Shown: positions 21,047 through 32,429 of the stretch, one piece after another
Layout of the letters: each line of letters starts with the position of its first letter
How positions within the stretch are numbered: position 1 is the first letter of the stretch
Source of the DNA: Gentiana macrophylla
Lineage: Eukaryota; Streptophyta; Magnoliopsida; Gentianales; Gentianaceae
Assembly (NCBI GenBank): GCA_026214975.1
Contig: CM047809.1
Span: forward strand, 26,735,375-26,799,374
Length of the DNA: 64,000 nt
Direction of reading: 5' to 3'
Made by a program: the position numbers and the translations under genes
Notes under the pieces: generated by a model
What the model saw: only the letters and a program-made list of their open reading frames with translations
Database searches by the model: none
Told to the model about the DNA's origin: nothing

Positions 21047-24000
21047 GGCAAGTAACACCGCTGCATAGGATTTAAACTAAGAAGAGTTGGTCTAGCCGTG
21101 TTAGGTATGTGAGTTGGGAATCTTGGAGTCAGATCTTTTATGTGTCGAACCTCTTAAGTTAGCCCGCTAAGCAAGGAACCCTATAAGGTCGAAGCCTTTA
21201 AACCAAACCATGTTACCTAGAATCAAGTGAAACTCTTTAATAAAACTTTAGGATCGGAGTCTTATGCCTACACCTTCAAGTTGAGGTTCTCTTGGTTGAA
21301 TCTTCCTTACACTCCCTGTCGTGATCTTTCCACTTTCATATACATCGTGATCTTTCCACTTTCATTTACACATCAATATCAAAGTCTACTTTTGACTTGG
21401 CCAACCTTTGTAGGGTATGGTATCTTACTCGACTTCTATAAATCCTATGACCCTGCTTTGCTTGATATGGGTTCCACATGAACTCCATATACAATTATAT
21501 CTTTTCCAAGTGCTTCTTATTCAATTCAACCACCGGTGTTAAAGGTTTATTGCTTTAATACATGGTTTTCATCGTCCTTGGAGTTAACTTTATCCAACAC
21601 AATCGAGTGCTTTTGTTCCTGTGTTTGCCTTTCATGTAAAACAGTTTCTATTGCTCCAAAAATTCTGAAAATTTCAAGAATATTGGATCACTGTTTTGTC
21701 TATAATTTCTCTTTATACCTCAACTCGATAATCATTGTGGATGGTTCAGAAAATCCATTTTGATGCCGGACACTTTGTCCAGAAAATCTGCAGCAGCACT
21801 TTCATTTCTTCTTCTGTTTTGAAAAGGTTAAATGCCTTCAATTGACCTGAATTTTTTATATGTTGCAGACAACACCTTTATCTATAATTGTCCTCTTGGA
21901 ATCAAGTTCAAATTCCTTTTTGTTTAATCTCAATCTGCAATTCACATCATCATTGACAAATCTGGAAATTCTGACAGCTTCTGCCCTCGGCAACAATAAT
22001 TGTTTTTGACCGACTTATTGACATCCAAAAATTCTAACCTTTTGCTATCACTTGGAAAACTCCAGTACCTAAATCTTTTCTCTTTTGATCGTGCTAAAAT
22101 TACTTTTCTTTGGGGCTGTACGAGTCGATGAAGACAGATCCGGAGTAAATATCAACTCCAACCGCCTAAAAAGAACCTTCACCTCATGACTTAAGGCAAG
22201 GCTAAGAGAGTGATAAGTTATGACTATTATGTTTTGGAAATTGATCCCTGGAGTTTGATCTCCTCCTGAGTCAAGTCTTTTAGAAGGGTGTTTGTGAGGC
22301 TAACATTATGGTTTCTTTTGTAGGTATAACCAAGTACCAAGACGTTACCTTCCGGTATGCCATGTTTGAAGTTCAAATCCTTTTATGCCTTTTTTTTCAA
22401 TCATGTGTTTTCTAGTAAACTACTTCCCATTTGATTCCTTAGTCAAGATCCTTTTCAGCACTACTCACCATCTTGTGCCATGAGTTACCTCAGAAGCATA
22501 TCTTCTTAAGTCTTTTTTCCAAACAAGTTCACACCTTTTTACCTTTAAATTAATGAAGCAAGTCCCCTCTGACTTTGCATTGTTGCACTCCTACCCTTCC
22601 TTTCAAATCCATAATTGATTAAACTTTCTAATGTCAGAACATTCTTCTTAGTTGTAACTTTCTCTATTAATGCTGCATGTTCTTTCATGGTATGCATATC
22701 ATCTTTTTGCCAGTCAGATCTTTAAACCTACATTTACACCCTTTACAGTTACTTACCATCAACCTTCTGACATTTTATGCTAAACAAATTTCGCATGTAG
22801 GTAGCCGCTTGCCAGGTGCCTTCTGAACCTATCTAGCCAACCATCATTTGAACTCCCTAAATTTTATTAATTTCAATTCAGGGAATGCACCTTGTATCTT
22901 TCGGCTTTTAAATCTATTTCGTGCCATTTAGAACTATGAACTACTGTATACACACCTTTTGACATTCCTCTTCTATCTTGGTGTTTCTATAACAATTTTG
23001 TTACACCGGTTGAAATGTCTATTTTATTTTGGCCCTTTTCGCCTCCCCATAAGGGATAACTCGAGCATTCATTATTTAGCAATCGTACTACCCATCTCGA
23101 GCAAAGGTGCCATAAACCTTTGATTTGGATCATCAATGATCTTCTAAACTTCTTTGAAAGTTTGAATAAACTCTATGGAATCAAACTTTATCCGGCATTT
23201 CTTTATCGTAGACCCTTTTTTCCAAAACTTTAAAATTCCTTTTTACATAACCTTGAGGAATTTTCTACCATAAATCAATCTTGAAATAACCTTCCTTTGA
23301 TGCAAACTTGGACACATCGTGACAAGTTTCACCCTTTCCGAAGACCTTTTGGTATGCTCGTTTTGGCCCCGTAACTTCTTCAGGTTGAGATCTTTATCCT
23401 TTTTGGACTTCTCAACTGTTTAGTCTTTCAGGTGCTCGACCTTGCACTTTTGCTGTGTTTTTTTTTTCTTCTATTGTGGGATGATTACTCTACAACATTT
23501 ATGATAATTGAGAACCCTCTTAATTCGCCAATATCCATTATATTGATCAAAATAATTAATACAAAAGGTCACCTGCCAAACTTTCTCGAATCCAATATTT
23601 CTTTTTCTTGATGTAAATGTCCCTGGTCCACCACGGGATGTTTCTCTTAATGTCTACACTTTCTAAAAGCTTATGTGAAAGCTCATTACCTTTCTTTCAA
23701 ACGGTTCGAGTTCCTTCGCAGACCGCCGTATCTTGCGGAATTACACCTTCCTAAAAGAATCTCACCTGCAAGATATTCTTTTGTTCTACCTTCTGGTGGC
23801 TATCCTTTGCATCAACATACTATGCCCTTGCTTCAACTTTGAACCAAACATGTTTCGTGTGCATTATTCCTTCTTTGGCTTACCAAGTTGACCTACCACC
23901 TGGTGCTCAACTTGTCACTTTTCAATATCTTTGGCCTCCCCCCCAAAAAAAAACACGCTCATCTCTCTTTGTGTGGTTTGCACCACATTTCGGCCCTTAT

Positions 24001-24500
24001 TGTTTCCACATCGGTTTCACCTTCGGATCTTGTATAAGATATTTTATATCTTCCTCACTGTGGTATAGGGATTGGGTCGGGCCGTCAGGGATAAGGAATG
24101 GAGAATGCATGCTCCTTCTTTCTCGAAAAGTTTATGAAGCCATTCACCGGGATCCTTGCGCTTCTTCAAAGAAACTTGTGTTGCGCAGTGGTGGAGGTTG
24201 AGATCAAAAGAAGTCAAGTATGCCAGTAGTTGTGGGTTAGTCGGGAAGCTCAAGCATTCATGACATGGGTCATCAATAGCAAGTAAAGTTTGTTATTTTG
24301 TTGGGTGCAAGATTTGGGGTTGTCGATGAGATCGCAAAGAAACAAAATGAAGATGCGGTTGTTGTCGATTATGTTTAGTGGTCGGGATCAAACCAAACCG
24401 ATGGCGCCAAAGATTGGCTTCATGTTTCGATGTGGAAGATCCAAGAAGACAGTGGTGGATGAATCCTACACAATAGTAATTGCGCTTCACCCGTAGAAAC
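21047..24500. other. Decayed or non-coding interior of the gypsy element
   Basis: About 3.4 kb without recognisable protein similarity on either strand. The stretch is T/C-rich on the plus strand and full of stops. At this position gag, protease, reverse transcriptase and RNase H would be expected. Either they decayed beyond recognition or were replaced by unrelated DNA, as in large retrotransposon derivatives. Confidence 0.5.
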
Positions 24501-24544
24501 CAGGACGTGTGGAGAGTTGAAACGGCATCGCCGCCACCTTCTTC

Positions 24545-25070
24545 GTGAAGATAGAGATAGCAGAGTTTCCTATAACACCGCTTAACACGCCAAAGATCCG
24601 TAAATCACCGCTTGAAGCCCTGATGGAAGGAAGTTTAGAATGCTATCCATCCGGGATGAAATGGAACGGTAACAATCTACAAGACCGTAGTGGATACAAT
24701 GAGCCATGGAGAATCTTCGAAGTGGACCATCGCAACCTCGAGAGGACTCGAGACATGCGTAAGAGTTGGGAAGATGGAATAAGAAGAAGACAGTATAGTT
24801 TGAAGTTGGAGATAAGGCAACCAAAGCGCGCCCTCAACAAGAGGAGCAAGATGGCTTGGCGGACATATGCAAGATAAGCCATGGATATAAAGGCTCTTAC
24901 GTGATTGTGGCTAAATTTGGACCTTTAGCTTATCCAAGTGGAGTTAACAAAATCCCTTCACGGGTGTATGACGTTCTTCATGTGTCAATGATAAGGAAAT
25001 GGTTAACCGATGTTGACGTGAAGCAAGTTTCGACCTGTAAATGGTTAAGGAGATCTTGACTTACGCGGAA
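24545..25070 (+). pseudogene. Gypsy integrase C-terminal remnant
   Basis: The clearest part is at 24870-25045: GYKGSYVIVAKFGPLAYP..., then VYDVLHVSMIRKWLTDVD. This matches the usual gypsy integrase tail (GPF.I...GP.AYRL.LP......V.NVFHVS.LRK....). The preceding frame (24545-24870), with IRKSPLEALMEG and many Arg/Lys/Gln, is probably the adjoining integrase region (PYEALYGR..., ...R.RQK.YAD.R), shifted and diverged. Integrase inserts the DNA copy into the chromosome. Followed by the polypurine tract and right LTR, the order is as expected for a gypsy element. Frames are broken. Confidence 0.7.
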
Positions 25071-25256
25071 GAATCAGGTGCACTTTAGAGTGGAAGACGA
25101 AGAAAATTAAGAAGGAAGACATACAACTAGTCTGAGGTCAGTGAAGTGGTCACATCGACAGAGGCAACATGAGTGATAAAAGACGAGGCATTTTGTGAAG
25201 TTCCAGAGTTCAAGTACTCCCAGGATATGTTCGATTTTGAGGACGAAACTTGTTTT

Positions 25257-25268
25257 AAGGTGGGAGGA
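25257..25268 (+). other. Polypurine tract of the gypsy element
   Basis: AAGGTGGGAGGA directly precedes the TG of the right LTR; it would prime plus-strand DNA synthesis. Confidence 0.8.
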
Positions 25269-25794
25269 TGTAACTCCCTGAAATTTCGTAAATGGTAAAA
25301 TGGTAATTGGGTATGTGTACTATATGACCTAATTATTATTTAACTGTTTATTTAATTAAAAGAATTTAATTAAAAGGATTTATTTTAATGGATTTTAATT
25401 AATGGGTATAAAAGGAACCATTACCTAAACTACCTATTAGTTTTGTACACAGCAATTTATCTGCAAAATTGACGAGACGCTGTACAAAGGAAAAAAAAAG
25501 TTCGAACGCTGCTTTTCATATTCGGGTTTAACGGTTGATTTTCGTGCGGACTTCACAGAGAGATGAAATTGATAAATCATATGAGAGACGATCGTTTTGA
25601 TACTAGTCGGTCTTTTTTCCGTAAGTTTTCATTTTTAGCCCTAAATCTAGATTCTGTATGTTCTTGAGAAAAATCGAGCTTTGGTGAATTAGAAGGTTGC
25701 CTAATCGTAGTGTAATGGTCAATTATCGTAGGTGATTCGTAGGTTGTTGGAATCGAGGATTGAAGTTCTTTACTACCCGCTTTTGCTTTCAATC

Positions 25795-26468
25795 GCTTTT
25801 GAAAATATTAAGATAAATGAGTATTTTTCAATTGGTTGCGTTGCTTTTTTGGCAAAAGTTTTTGGGAGTTTTTTTGGAGTTTTTTTATAGATAAAGTGAG
25901 TAAATTAATGATTAGAAAGTTGATGGGGTAAAATAAAGTAGAATAATGATTGATGTAGATTATGAAATGACTGGTGAAATAAAGTATAATAATGAATAAA
26001 ATAATGGTAAAAAAGATAATAAAGTTGATAAAGTGAAATGATGAGAGATGATTTAATACTTTTTTATTTATTGTTGAAGATTTGATTGGTGGGGAGAATT
26101 GTAATAAATAATTGATGATGTGAAGTAAAAAAAACTCCCAAAAAAACTCCGACCTCCGTTTGTTTTGGGTTGTAGTTTTTTTGGAGTTTTTTTTGGGGTT
26201 GTTTTAGATAAAATGATTGAAATAAGGATTAGAAAATTAAGATGTTTATTTTGAAATTTGTGTAGATTGTGATTTAATTGGTGAAATAAAGTAGTATAAT
26301 AAATAAAATAATGGTAAAAAGGTTATAAAGTTGATAAAGTGAAACGATAAGAGATAATTTAATATTTTTTTATTTGTTGTTGAAAAACGATTGATAATAA
26401 ATTATAAGATATGATAGGTGAAGTGGATATAAAAACTCTAAAAAAAAGCTAACGAAAACAAACAGTCC
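25795..26468. mobile_element. Two adjacent related MITE-like units in the gypsy right LTR
   Basis: This block is absent from the left LTR. It holds two related AT-rich units of about 290-300 bp (about 25850-26145 and 26155-26468). Both have the internal text GGTGAAATAAAGTA, AATAAAATAATGGTAAAAA and TTTTATTTNTTGTTGAA. Unit 1 is bordered by inverted TTTTTGGGAGTTTTTTTGG and CCAAAAAAACTCCC. Unit 2 is bordered by CCGTTTGTTTTGGGTT...GTTTTTTTGGAG and its inverted form ending CGAAAACAAACAG. Such short inverted-repeat, non-coding, AT-rich elements are MITEs; superfamily not determined. Confidence 0.7.
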
Positions 26469-26832
26469 TGGGTAGTCGTCACTAGGGTAATTTATATTCC
26501 AATGGAATGCTTATAGCATCTGTTTTAATGTGATGTAAGCATATATTAATGAATGTCAATGTTATTATATTTTACTTGGTTGGGAACGGTCCTGGGTTGA
26601 ATTCCCAGATGTCATGTCGGCGGCCCCAGCAGAAGGCATGCTATTGACATATGAATGTCTTTTGTTTAAATTATTATTTTATTATATTAATTTGTATTGT
26701 AGATGTATTCCCAGGAAAAAAAAGGGGGAATAAACCATAGGTACTGTATTTAAAAAAATGGATATATTATATGTTGTTTCCAGATTGTAATAATAATAAT
26801 TATTATTATAAAAATAATATACAAGGTGGTGT

Positions 26833-26976
26833 GTACAAAGGTACTTCCCTAGTAGTACGTCACTAGGGTCTACCCGGGCTCCCGTGTGGGGAGACCCGGG
26901 TTCGATCCCTACCCCCGTAGTTATTAGGCCTTTCGTTTCCCAGCAAAAAAAAAATAATAATAAAATAAAATAAAAA
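26833..26976 (+). mobile_element. tRNA-derived SINE in the gypsy right LTR (family also at 59794)
   Basis: Absent from the left LTR and flanked by TACAAGGTGGTGT on both sides (26820-26832 and 26977-26989). It contains CACTAGGGTCTACCCGGGCT, the B box GGGTTCGATCCC (about 26899-26910), then GCCTTTCGTTTCCCAGC and an A-rich tail. The same head and CCTTTCGTTTC-A(n) end occur at 59794-59880. Confidence 0.92.
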
Positions 26977-28191
26977 TACAAGGTGGTGTTGATGTTTATA
27001 AATATTATTATATGCGATAATATTCATCTTGTTTGGGTATTATTTGTGTCAGATATGTTATATTTTATTTACATGCATGCTTTATGGGACATTTTATGTT
27101 AATTTGCACTGCCTAACATCGACTTGTGTAGCGCTCGCTCAAACCACAACTGAAACCCTCTGCGGGTAGAATGTGGGAGCACCGGAAGGCTTTGTTTAGG
27201 CTTGTGGGACATTGACTTCGTAGTCACCCATTCTTTTACAACGTCTTCACATAGTGTAATTAGATGCCTGGTGACTGAAGTCCTGGCCAGCCTTTATGTG
27301 AATGAACCATGTGGTTAGAACTTTACTCGTAATACATATGTGGATGCCTAAAAGCCCAAAACGTCAATATCATTGGTGAGACACGCGTCTATTCTTCTTA
27401 GCATGGGGCTATTACAATCTTCTACACGGTCCGATGCCGCGGGGCGCGTGTGACTCTCACACGGGACCTAAGCCCGTGCCCTCGAGGTGCTTCTCGTGTT
27501 GCGGTCAGCGATTGTTCACCTTGCGTAGTGTCCTTTGGTATTGGTGTAAAAACCTTACTTGTGCAAGGATGTGACTACTACGGAGATAGTAGAGGTGAGT
27601 GAGCTTCTATCACTACAACCTTTATGTAGTAGTGATTGTAGAAGATTTTCATGTTCTATTATTGTATGTATTGCCTTTAATTGTAACCGTTTCTTCTACC
27701 CATTACTAAGTACGTATGTACTTACTTCCTCTTCTCTCTTATCCCCACCCCGAGAAGGTGGTGTTTTTGTAGGCCGTTTTTGAGGCCACTGAGGAGTGAC
27801 CCGGAGATGATGCAGATGATGTCTACTATCTTTACTTTCAGTTTACTTTTGGGTATAGATTCTCTTGTACTTTGTAACGATGGAGATCAATTGTTTGAAT
27901 TTATGGTTAACGTTTAGTAACGGATACATTTGTATTTGATGATTATAATAAGTCTTTGATTATGTATCGATCGCACTGTGTTACTTTCGATCGCTTATTA
28001 GTTGTTTTAGTTACCCGAGTCGATCTTTTTTGTCTTTTCATTGTTTCTCTCGATGTCTGCTACGTAAGCGCTTACACGTATAATTAGATTAAAATTTAAT
28101 TATATGCGTGCGGACGTTATTTTCCTGGATAAGTGACTCTGATCCTCAGGGACGCAAGCGTCACAATTAATGTCAGTACACACATAGTTAC

Positions 28192-28195
<4 letters not shown>

Positions 28196-28246
<51 letters not shown>
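28196..28246. repeat. (TA)n microsatellite
   Basis: About 25 TA dinucleotides. Ile/Tyr-rich frames across it are artefacts. Confidence 0.98.
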
Positions 28247-28251
<5 letters not shown>

Positions 28252-29756
28252 TTCCATACACATATATCTACATACATTCATACATACAGAAAAAAATATG
28301 TGTGCATTATATTATTGTGATGTTATCTTATATTATATTTTCGAGTAAAATAACTTCCAATCGACCAGCATTTGGGAAATGACCATTCCAAACCCGGTTT
28401 TCCTCCACAAAAAAAAATAAAAAAAAAACTCCAATTTAGCAACAAAAACAAATATTCCCAACAAAAAAAAATCACAACCCACACATTACTCACAAACAAA
28501 CAAAAACTGCACCACCCTCCCACTATCCTCCAATAAAGCCAAAAATAAATATTCCAAAAAGAAATACAATACCCACGCATTACTCCTAAAAAATTAACTA
28601 CACCACGATGTAACCCACGCACCACAACGTAAATCCTACAAAAATTAATCAGCATTCCAAAATTAACCCACCACGCTTTCACTATCCACCTCCTCCATGA
28701 TCACAACTACTATCCATTACTAAAATTCCAACAAGTTCACCACCATCATTACAATATCACAAGTTCACGTAAGTATTTTATCATCCCTTTCAAGATTCGC
28801 TTTGCTTTTCATCAATGTCCGACTATTTCGCTTCCAGCCAGAGGAGTACAACAAATTTCATAAACAGATTGGTTACTTACAAAGATTGGTACTTCCTTTC
28901 GCTTCGCTTCATCGTTGTAACACGATTTCGTACATTGCTTACTTACAAAGATTGGTATTTCAAAGAAAAATCCACATAAATTAATCGTGTGAATAAAAAA
29001 TGAGCATTATAAAAAATGAACATTTTAATCAAAACCATCAGCATTATACTCAGGTACGTTGCTTACTTACACCATTGGTATTTCAGTGAAAAAATCCACA
29101 TAAATTAATCGTGCTGATTTGCTGCTTCTGCTGTATATTTCCAAGTAACATCAGCATTATACTCCTGCAAAAACTAATTCACAACATCACACCACTACAT
29201 TAAGTAAGCATTGTGTTACTTCACTGCATTGGTTTAAGGATACTTCATTAGCTAACATCTTTAAAAAGTATGGAATTAAGAACATTCCGCAAGATTTTCT
29301 TTCTAAAAGCAGCACAAAAAAAAAAATCCCTTTTTCTATTTAACAGACATATGTGCATCGAAGGTGGTTTAATCCCATAATACTAAAGGCAACAGAAAAT
29401 CAACGCATAGATACTATATAGAACAATACACACTGAAGAAGGGATATGATGTTTTCTTATGCTGCCCTATATTATATTTTCGAGTAAATAACTTCCAACT
29501 GACAATAGAATTAAAAATAAATGAAATGAGATTAGACTCGGGACGTAATATTTAAAAAGTCATAGAATTAAAAAGTTCCTTTTGCTACTAAATAGAAAAA
29601 TTTGTTCTAATCCCACCATACCTGAGCCAACACGGCATATAAGTCGGGTTGGATTTACCTGGAAGGATGAGATATTCAGTCTGGAAATGATTGAACAAGA
29701 AAAGCTCTGATGACTGTTCAGATCTTTTACGGCCATACTTTTACAGCCATCAATGA
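28247..29756. other. Spacer with short direct repeats
   Basis: No gene. ATATTATATTTTCGAGTAAA(A)TAACTTCCAA occurs near 28330 and again near 29472, about 1.14 kb apart. A 60-bp unit with TTGCTTACTTACAAAGATTG and AAAAATCCACATAAATTAATCGTG occurs at about 28925-28985 and again, diverged, at about 29047-29110, with a shorter first copy near 28870. A right-hand part may be the far 3' end of the Sirevirus-like element. Confidence 0.5.
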
Positions 29757-30218
29757 CTAAGTTAAGGCAGATGAACCGTTGTCGTCAAATCTGCAACACA
29801 AATTGGTTGTTAAAGCCATAATCAAATCAGAAATCAATGATTTGATGGTATTGTTGGTCTTTATTTTATCAACAAAATCCAATCTTGACAGCCCCATATC
29901 TTCAGGATTGGTTGGAGTATTATTTCCAGGTCCAAAACCAAATGTTTCCCTCAACAGGTTTGAGGAAACTTCAATCTCTTGGCCATTTACTGTGGTAGTA
30001 AATGCCTCTCTATTATCTCTTATCACAATGTTTCTCCAGAAGATTACAACATTCGTGTAGGAGATGCTTTCCAATCTCAGATTAAGAACATCTTCCAGTC
30101 CTTCGTATCGTCTGATTCTTCTACCAACATTGATAGCCAACTCGGTTATGTTAGCATCAACAACAAATCCTCTGACACTTTGGCTTGTTCCAATGTGAAT
30201 ATCATTCTTGTCCGCCAT
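29757..30218 (-). CDS. Extra ORF 3' of pol in the Sirevirus-like element (env-like position)
   Basis: The 153-residue frame begins MADKNDIHIGTSQSVRGF and contains FWRNIVIRDNREAFTTTVNG and SSNLLRETFGFGPGN. Similar text occurs, as I recall, in plant retrotransposon-associated proteins of unknown function. It lies between RNase H and the expected 3' LTR, where Sireviruses carry an env-like gene, but I see no signal peptide or membrane segment in this part. The frame ends at 29757 and may be a truncated N-terminal piece. It is the longest undamaged frame downstream of pol. Role unknown. Confidence 0.45.
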   Translation of the reverse strand: MADKNDIHIGTSQSVRGFVVDANITELAINVGRRIRRYEGLEDVLNLRLESISYTNVVIFWRNIVIRDNREAFTTTVNGQEIEVSSNLLRETFGFGPGNNTPTNPEDMGLSRLDFVDKIKTNNTIKSLISDLIMALTTNLCCRFDDNGSSALT

Positions 30219-30978
30219 TAGAAATGAAAAAGATGAAGAAGAAGGTTTTCAAATATGTGTTCACACAATGTGTTTGCAGAGAAATATCGATCTGAGAGTT
30301 GTATGTAATGTCTCTGTGTATATATCTGTATATAAAGAGAAAGTAGTGGATGGTAACTGTCAGATAAAGTGCTGTATGTGCACTGTAGCATTAACCACGA
30401 TTAAAGTTGGAATAAATGAGATTTTGCCATGTGTCCCACTAGTTGAATCCATGATAGTTGTATTCATTGGATATTTGTAACTGCGGTTATAAAGGATAGG
30501 AATAATATCCAATTACTGTTGACTTCATTTAAGTTTGACTGTCTTGTAATGTATAGTTCAGCAACCTTGGTGTTCAGTAGACTTGGATCAGCAGTCTGCT
30601 GATAAAGAATGACTCAGCAGCCTACTGAGAAAGTATCTCTGCTGATCTTCAATTCCTCTTGTTTTGTCCAACTGATAATACAAGATGAAGTTTAACACCA
30701 ATGTCTGATCTGTCAAGTGAGCTCACCCAATATGACAAAGACCAATCCCCTAGGCAACTTCATTTGCTCAATTGTCCAAACATAAATAAGTACATGGAAT
30801 TGTTGATACCAATGACTAGTCTGCTAAGTGAGCTCACCCAACATAGCAAAGACTAATCCCCTTGGTGAATTCCAGTACATTGCTGATCAAATGTGTATCA
30901 GTCAACTTTTATAATTCCAAGTTCAGTTTTCTTAGCAAATCTTTCACTATCCAATGGTTTAGTAAAAATATCAGCAAG

Positions 30979-31539
30979 TTAATCTTCAGTAGGGATGTAA
31001 AGAACCACCACATCTTTCTTTTCAACATGATCTCTTATAAAGTGATGTCTCACATCAATATTCTTGGTTCTTGAGAGCAAAACAGGATTTTCTGTGATTG
31101 CAATTGCACTTGAGTTGTCACACATTATAAGAATTTCTCTTTCTTTAATTCCATAATCCCTTAACTGTTGTCTTAACCATAATATTTGTGCACAACAACT
31201 TCCAGCAGCTATATATTCAGATTCAGCAGTAGAAGTTGATATAGAGTTCTGTTTCTTGCTAAACCAGGAAACTAGTCTATTCCCCATCAATTGACAAGTT
31301 CCTGTGGTGCATTTTCTATCAACCTTACATCCTGCATAATCAGAATCTGAGTAGGTTATAACCTTGAAGCTTCCATCTTTTGAATACCATATCCCTACTC
31401 CCAAAGTCTCTTTTAGATACTTGAGAACTCTTTTGACTGCAGCTAAATGACTTTCTTTTGGTTTAGATTGAAACCTTGCACAAACACTTACAAAGAAAGG
31501 ATATATCAGTCTGTTTGGCAGCAAGAAGGCACAGATCAT
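30979..31539 (-). pseudogene. Copia RNase H domain (Sirevirus-like)
   Basis: The frame contains HLAAVKRVLKYLKETLGVGI, YSDSDYAGCKVDRKCTTGTC, SISTSTAESEYIAAGSC and IMCDNSSAIAITENPVLLSR followed by KNIDVRHHFIRD, the standard copia RNase H arrangement. The acidic catalytic residues are visible (D in SDSDYAG, E in AESEY, D in CDNSSA). It degrades the RNA of the RNA/DNA hybrid during reverse transcription. It overlaps the reverse transcriptase frame with a shift, and a stop after VVLYIPTED cuts the usual IADIFTKPL end, which continues past it as LADIFTKPL. Confidence 0.88.
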
Positions 31540-32429
31540 CGCCTATCATCATTCTGTATAAGGTCTGATCAACATCTTTCCCTTCCTTGTCTTCATCCAA
31601 TCTAATGTTTGTACTCATAGGAGTTGATACCTTGGTGCTATATTCCATACCAAATTTCTTCAGTAGCTCCTTGGTGTACTTGGTTTGATGAATGAAGATT
31701 CCATCTTTCATTTGTTTGACTTGTAATCCCAAGAAATAGTTCATTTCTCCCATCATACTCATTTGGAATTTACTTTTCATCAGGTTAGCAAACTTTTCAC
31801 ATTGCAATTCATTTTCAGAGCCAAAAATTATGTCAACAACATAAATCTGTACCAGCAGGGTGCTGTCTCTTTCATTGATTCTGAAAAGAGTCTTGTCAAT
31901 GGTTCCTTTGGTAAAACCATTGTCCACTAAGAATTGAGATAGGGTTTCATAACATGCTCTTGGTGCTTGTTTCAAACCATAAAGTGCCTTATTGAGTCTG
32001 TACACTTTATCTTCTTGATCTTTAACTTCAAAACCAGGAGGTTGCTGAACATAAACCTCTTCTTCCAGAATGCCATTCAGAAATACACTCTTGACATCCA
32101 TCTGGTATACTTTTGAAGTTTTTGTAAGAAGCATATGCCAAGAATAATCTTATAGCTTCCAATATTACAACCGGGGCATATGTCTCATGAAAGTCTATTC
32201 CTTCTGCTTGAGAATAGCATTTTGCTACTAGTCTAGCCTTATTCCTTACAATGGTACCAGATTCGTCCAATTTGTTTCTGTATACCCATTTGGTTCCAAT
32301 TGTATTTGCATGATTAGGCCTTTCCACTAGTGTCAAAACTTGATTTCTTTCAAATTCATTCAATTCCTCTTGCATAGAAATTATGCAATCTGGATCTGAT
32401 ATTGCTTCTTCAACAACTTTAGGCTCCAT
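31463..32429 (-). pseudogene. Copia reverse transcriptase (Sirevirus-like), catalytic YVDD changed
   Basis: Two overlapping frames form the domain. The first (32429-32028) has [39 protein letters not shown] and [20 protein letters not shown]. After a frameshift near 32110 the second (32134-31463) has [20 protein letters not shown] and KVYRLNKALYGLKQAPRACY. The active-site motif, normally YVDD, reads YVVD (about 31843-31832), with one catalytic aspartate replaced. MMGEMNYFLGLQVKQ and FGMEYSTKVSTPM follow. With the frameshift and the missing aspartate the copy cannot make active enzyme. Confidence 0.92.

Larger units (their letters stand above)
18932..28165 (+). mobile_element. Ty3/gypsy LTR element with full target duplication, interior decayed
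   Basis: The element starts TGTAACACCC (18932) and ends GCGTCACA (28165), and is bordered on both sides by ATTAA (18927-18931 and 28166-28170). The left LTR is 18932-21032 and the right LTR 25269-28165. A primer-site-like TTGGTATCAGG follows the left LTR, and a purine-rich AAGGTGGGAGGA precedes the right one. The 4.2-kb interior keeps only a recognisable C-terminal integrase stretch; gag, protease and reverse transcriptase are not detectable. The two LTRs differ by many small changes, suggesting an old insertion. The right LTR received a MITE pair and a SINE later. Confidence 0.95.
25269..28165 (+). repeat. Right (3') LTR of the gypsy element, with insertions
   Basis: Starts TGTAACTCCC and ends TCACA. 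It aligns in order with the left LTR (TATA box TATAAAAGG at about 25407; TTTTAATGTGATGTAAGC; CGAGAAGG; CGGAGATGATGCAGATGA). Two insertions, about 670 bp at about 25795-26468 and about 157 bp at 26820-26976, account for its extra length. Confidence 0.93.

Noticed and set aside
28133..28382. Ile/Tyr-rich open frames
   Set aside because: They are translations of the TA microsatellite.
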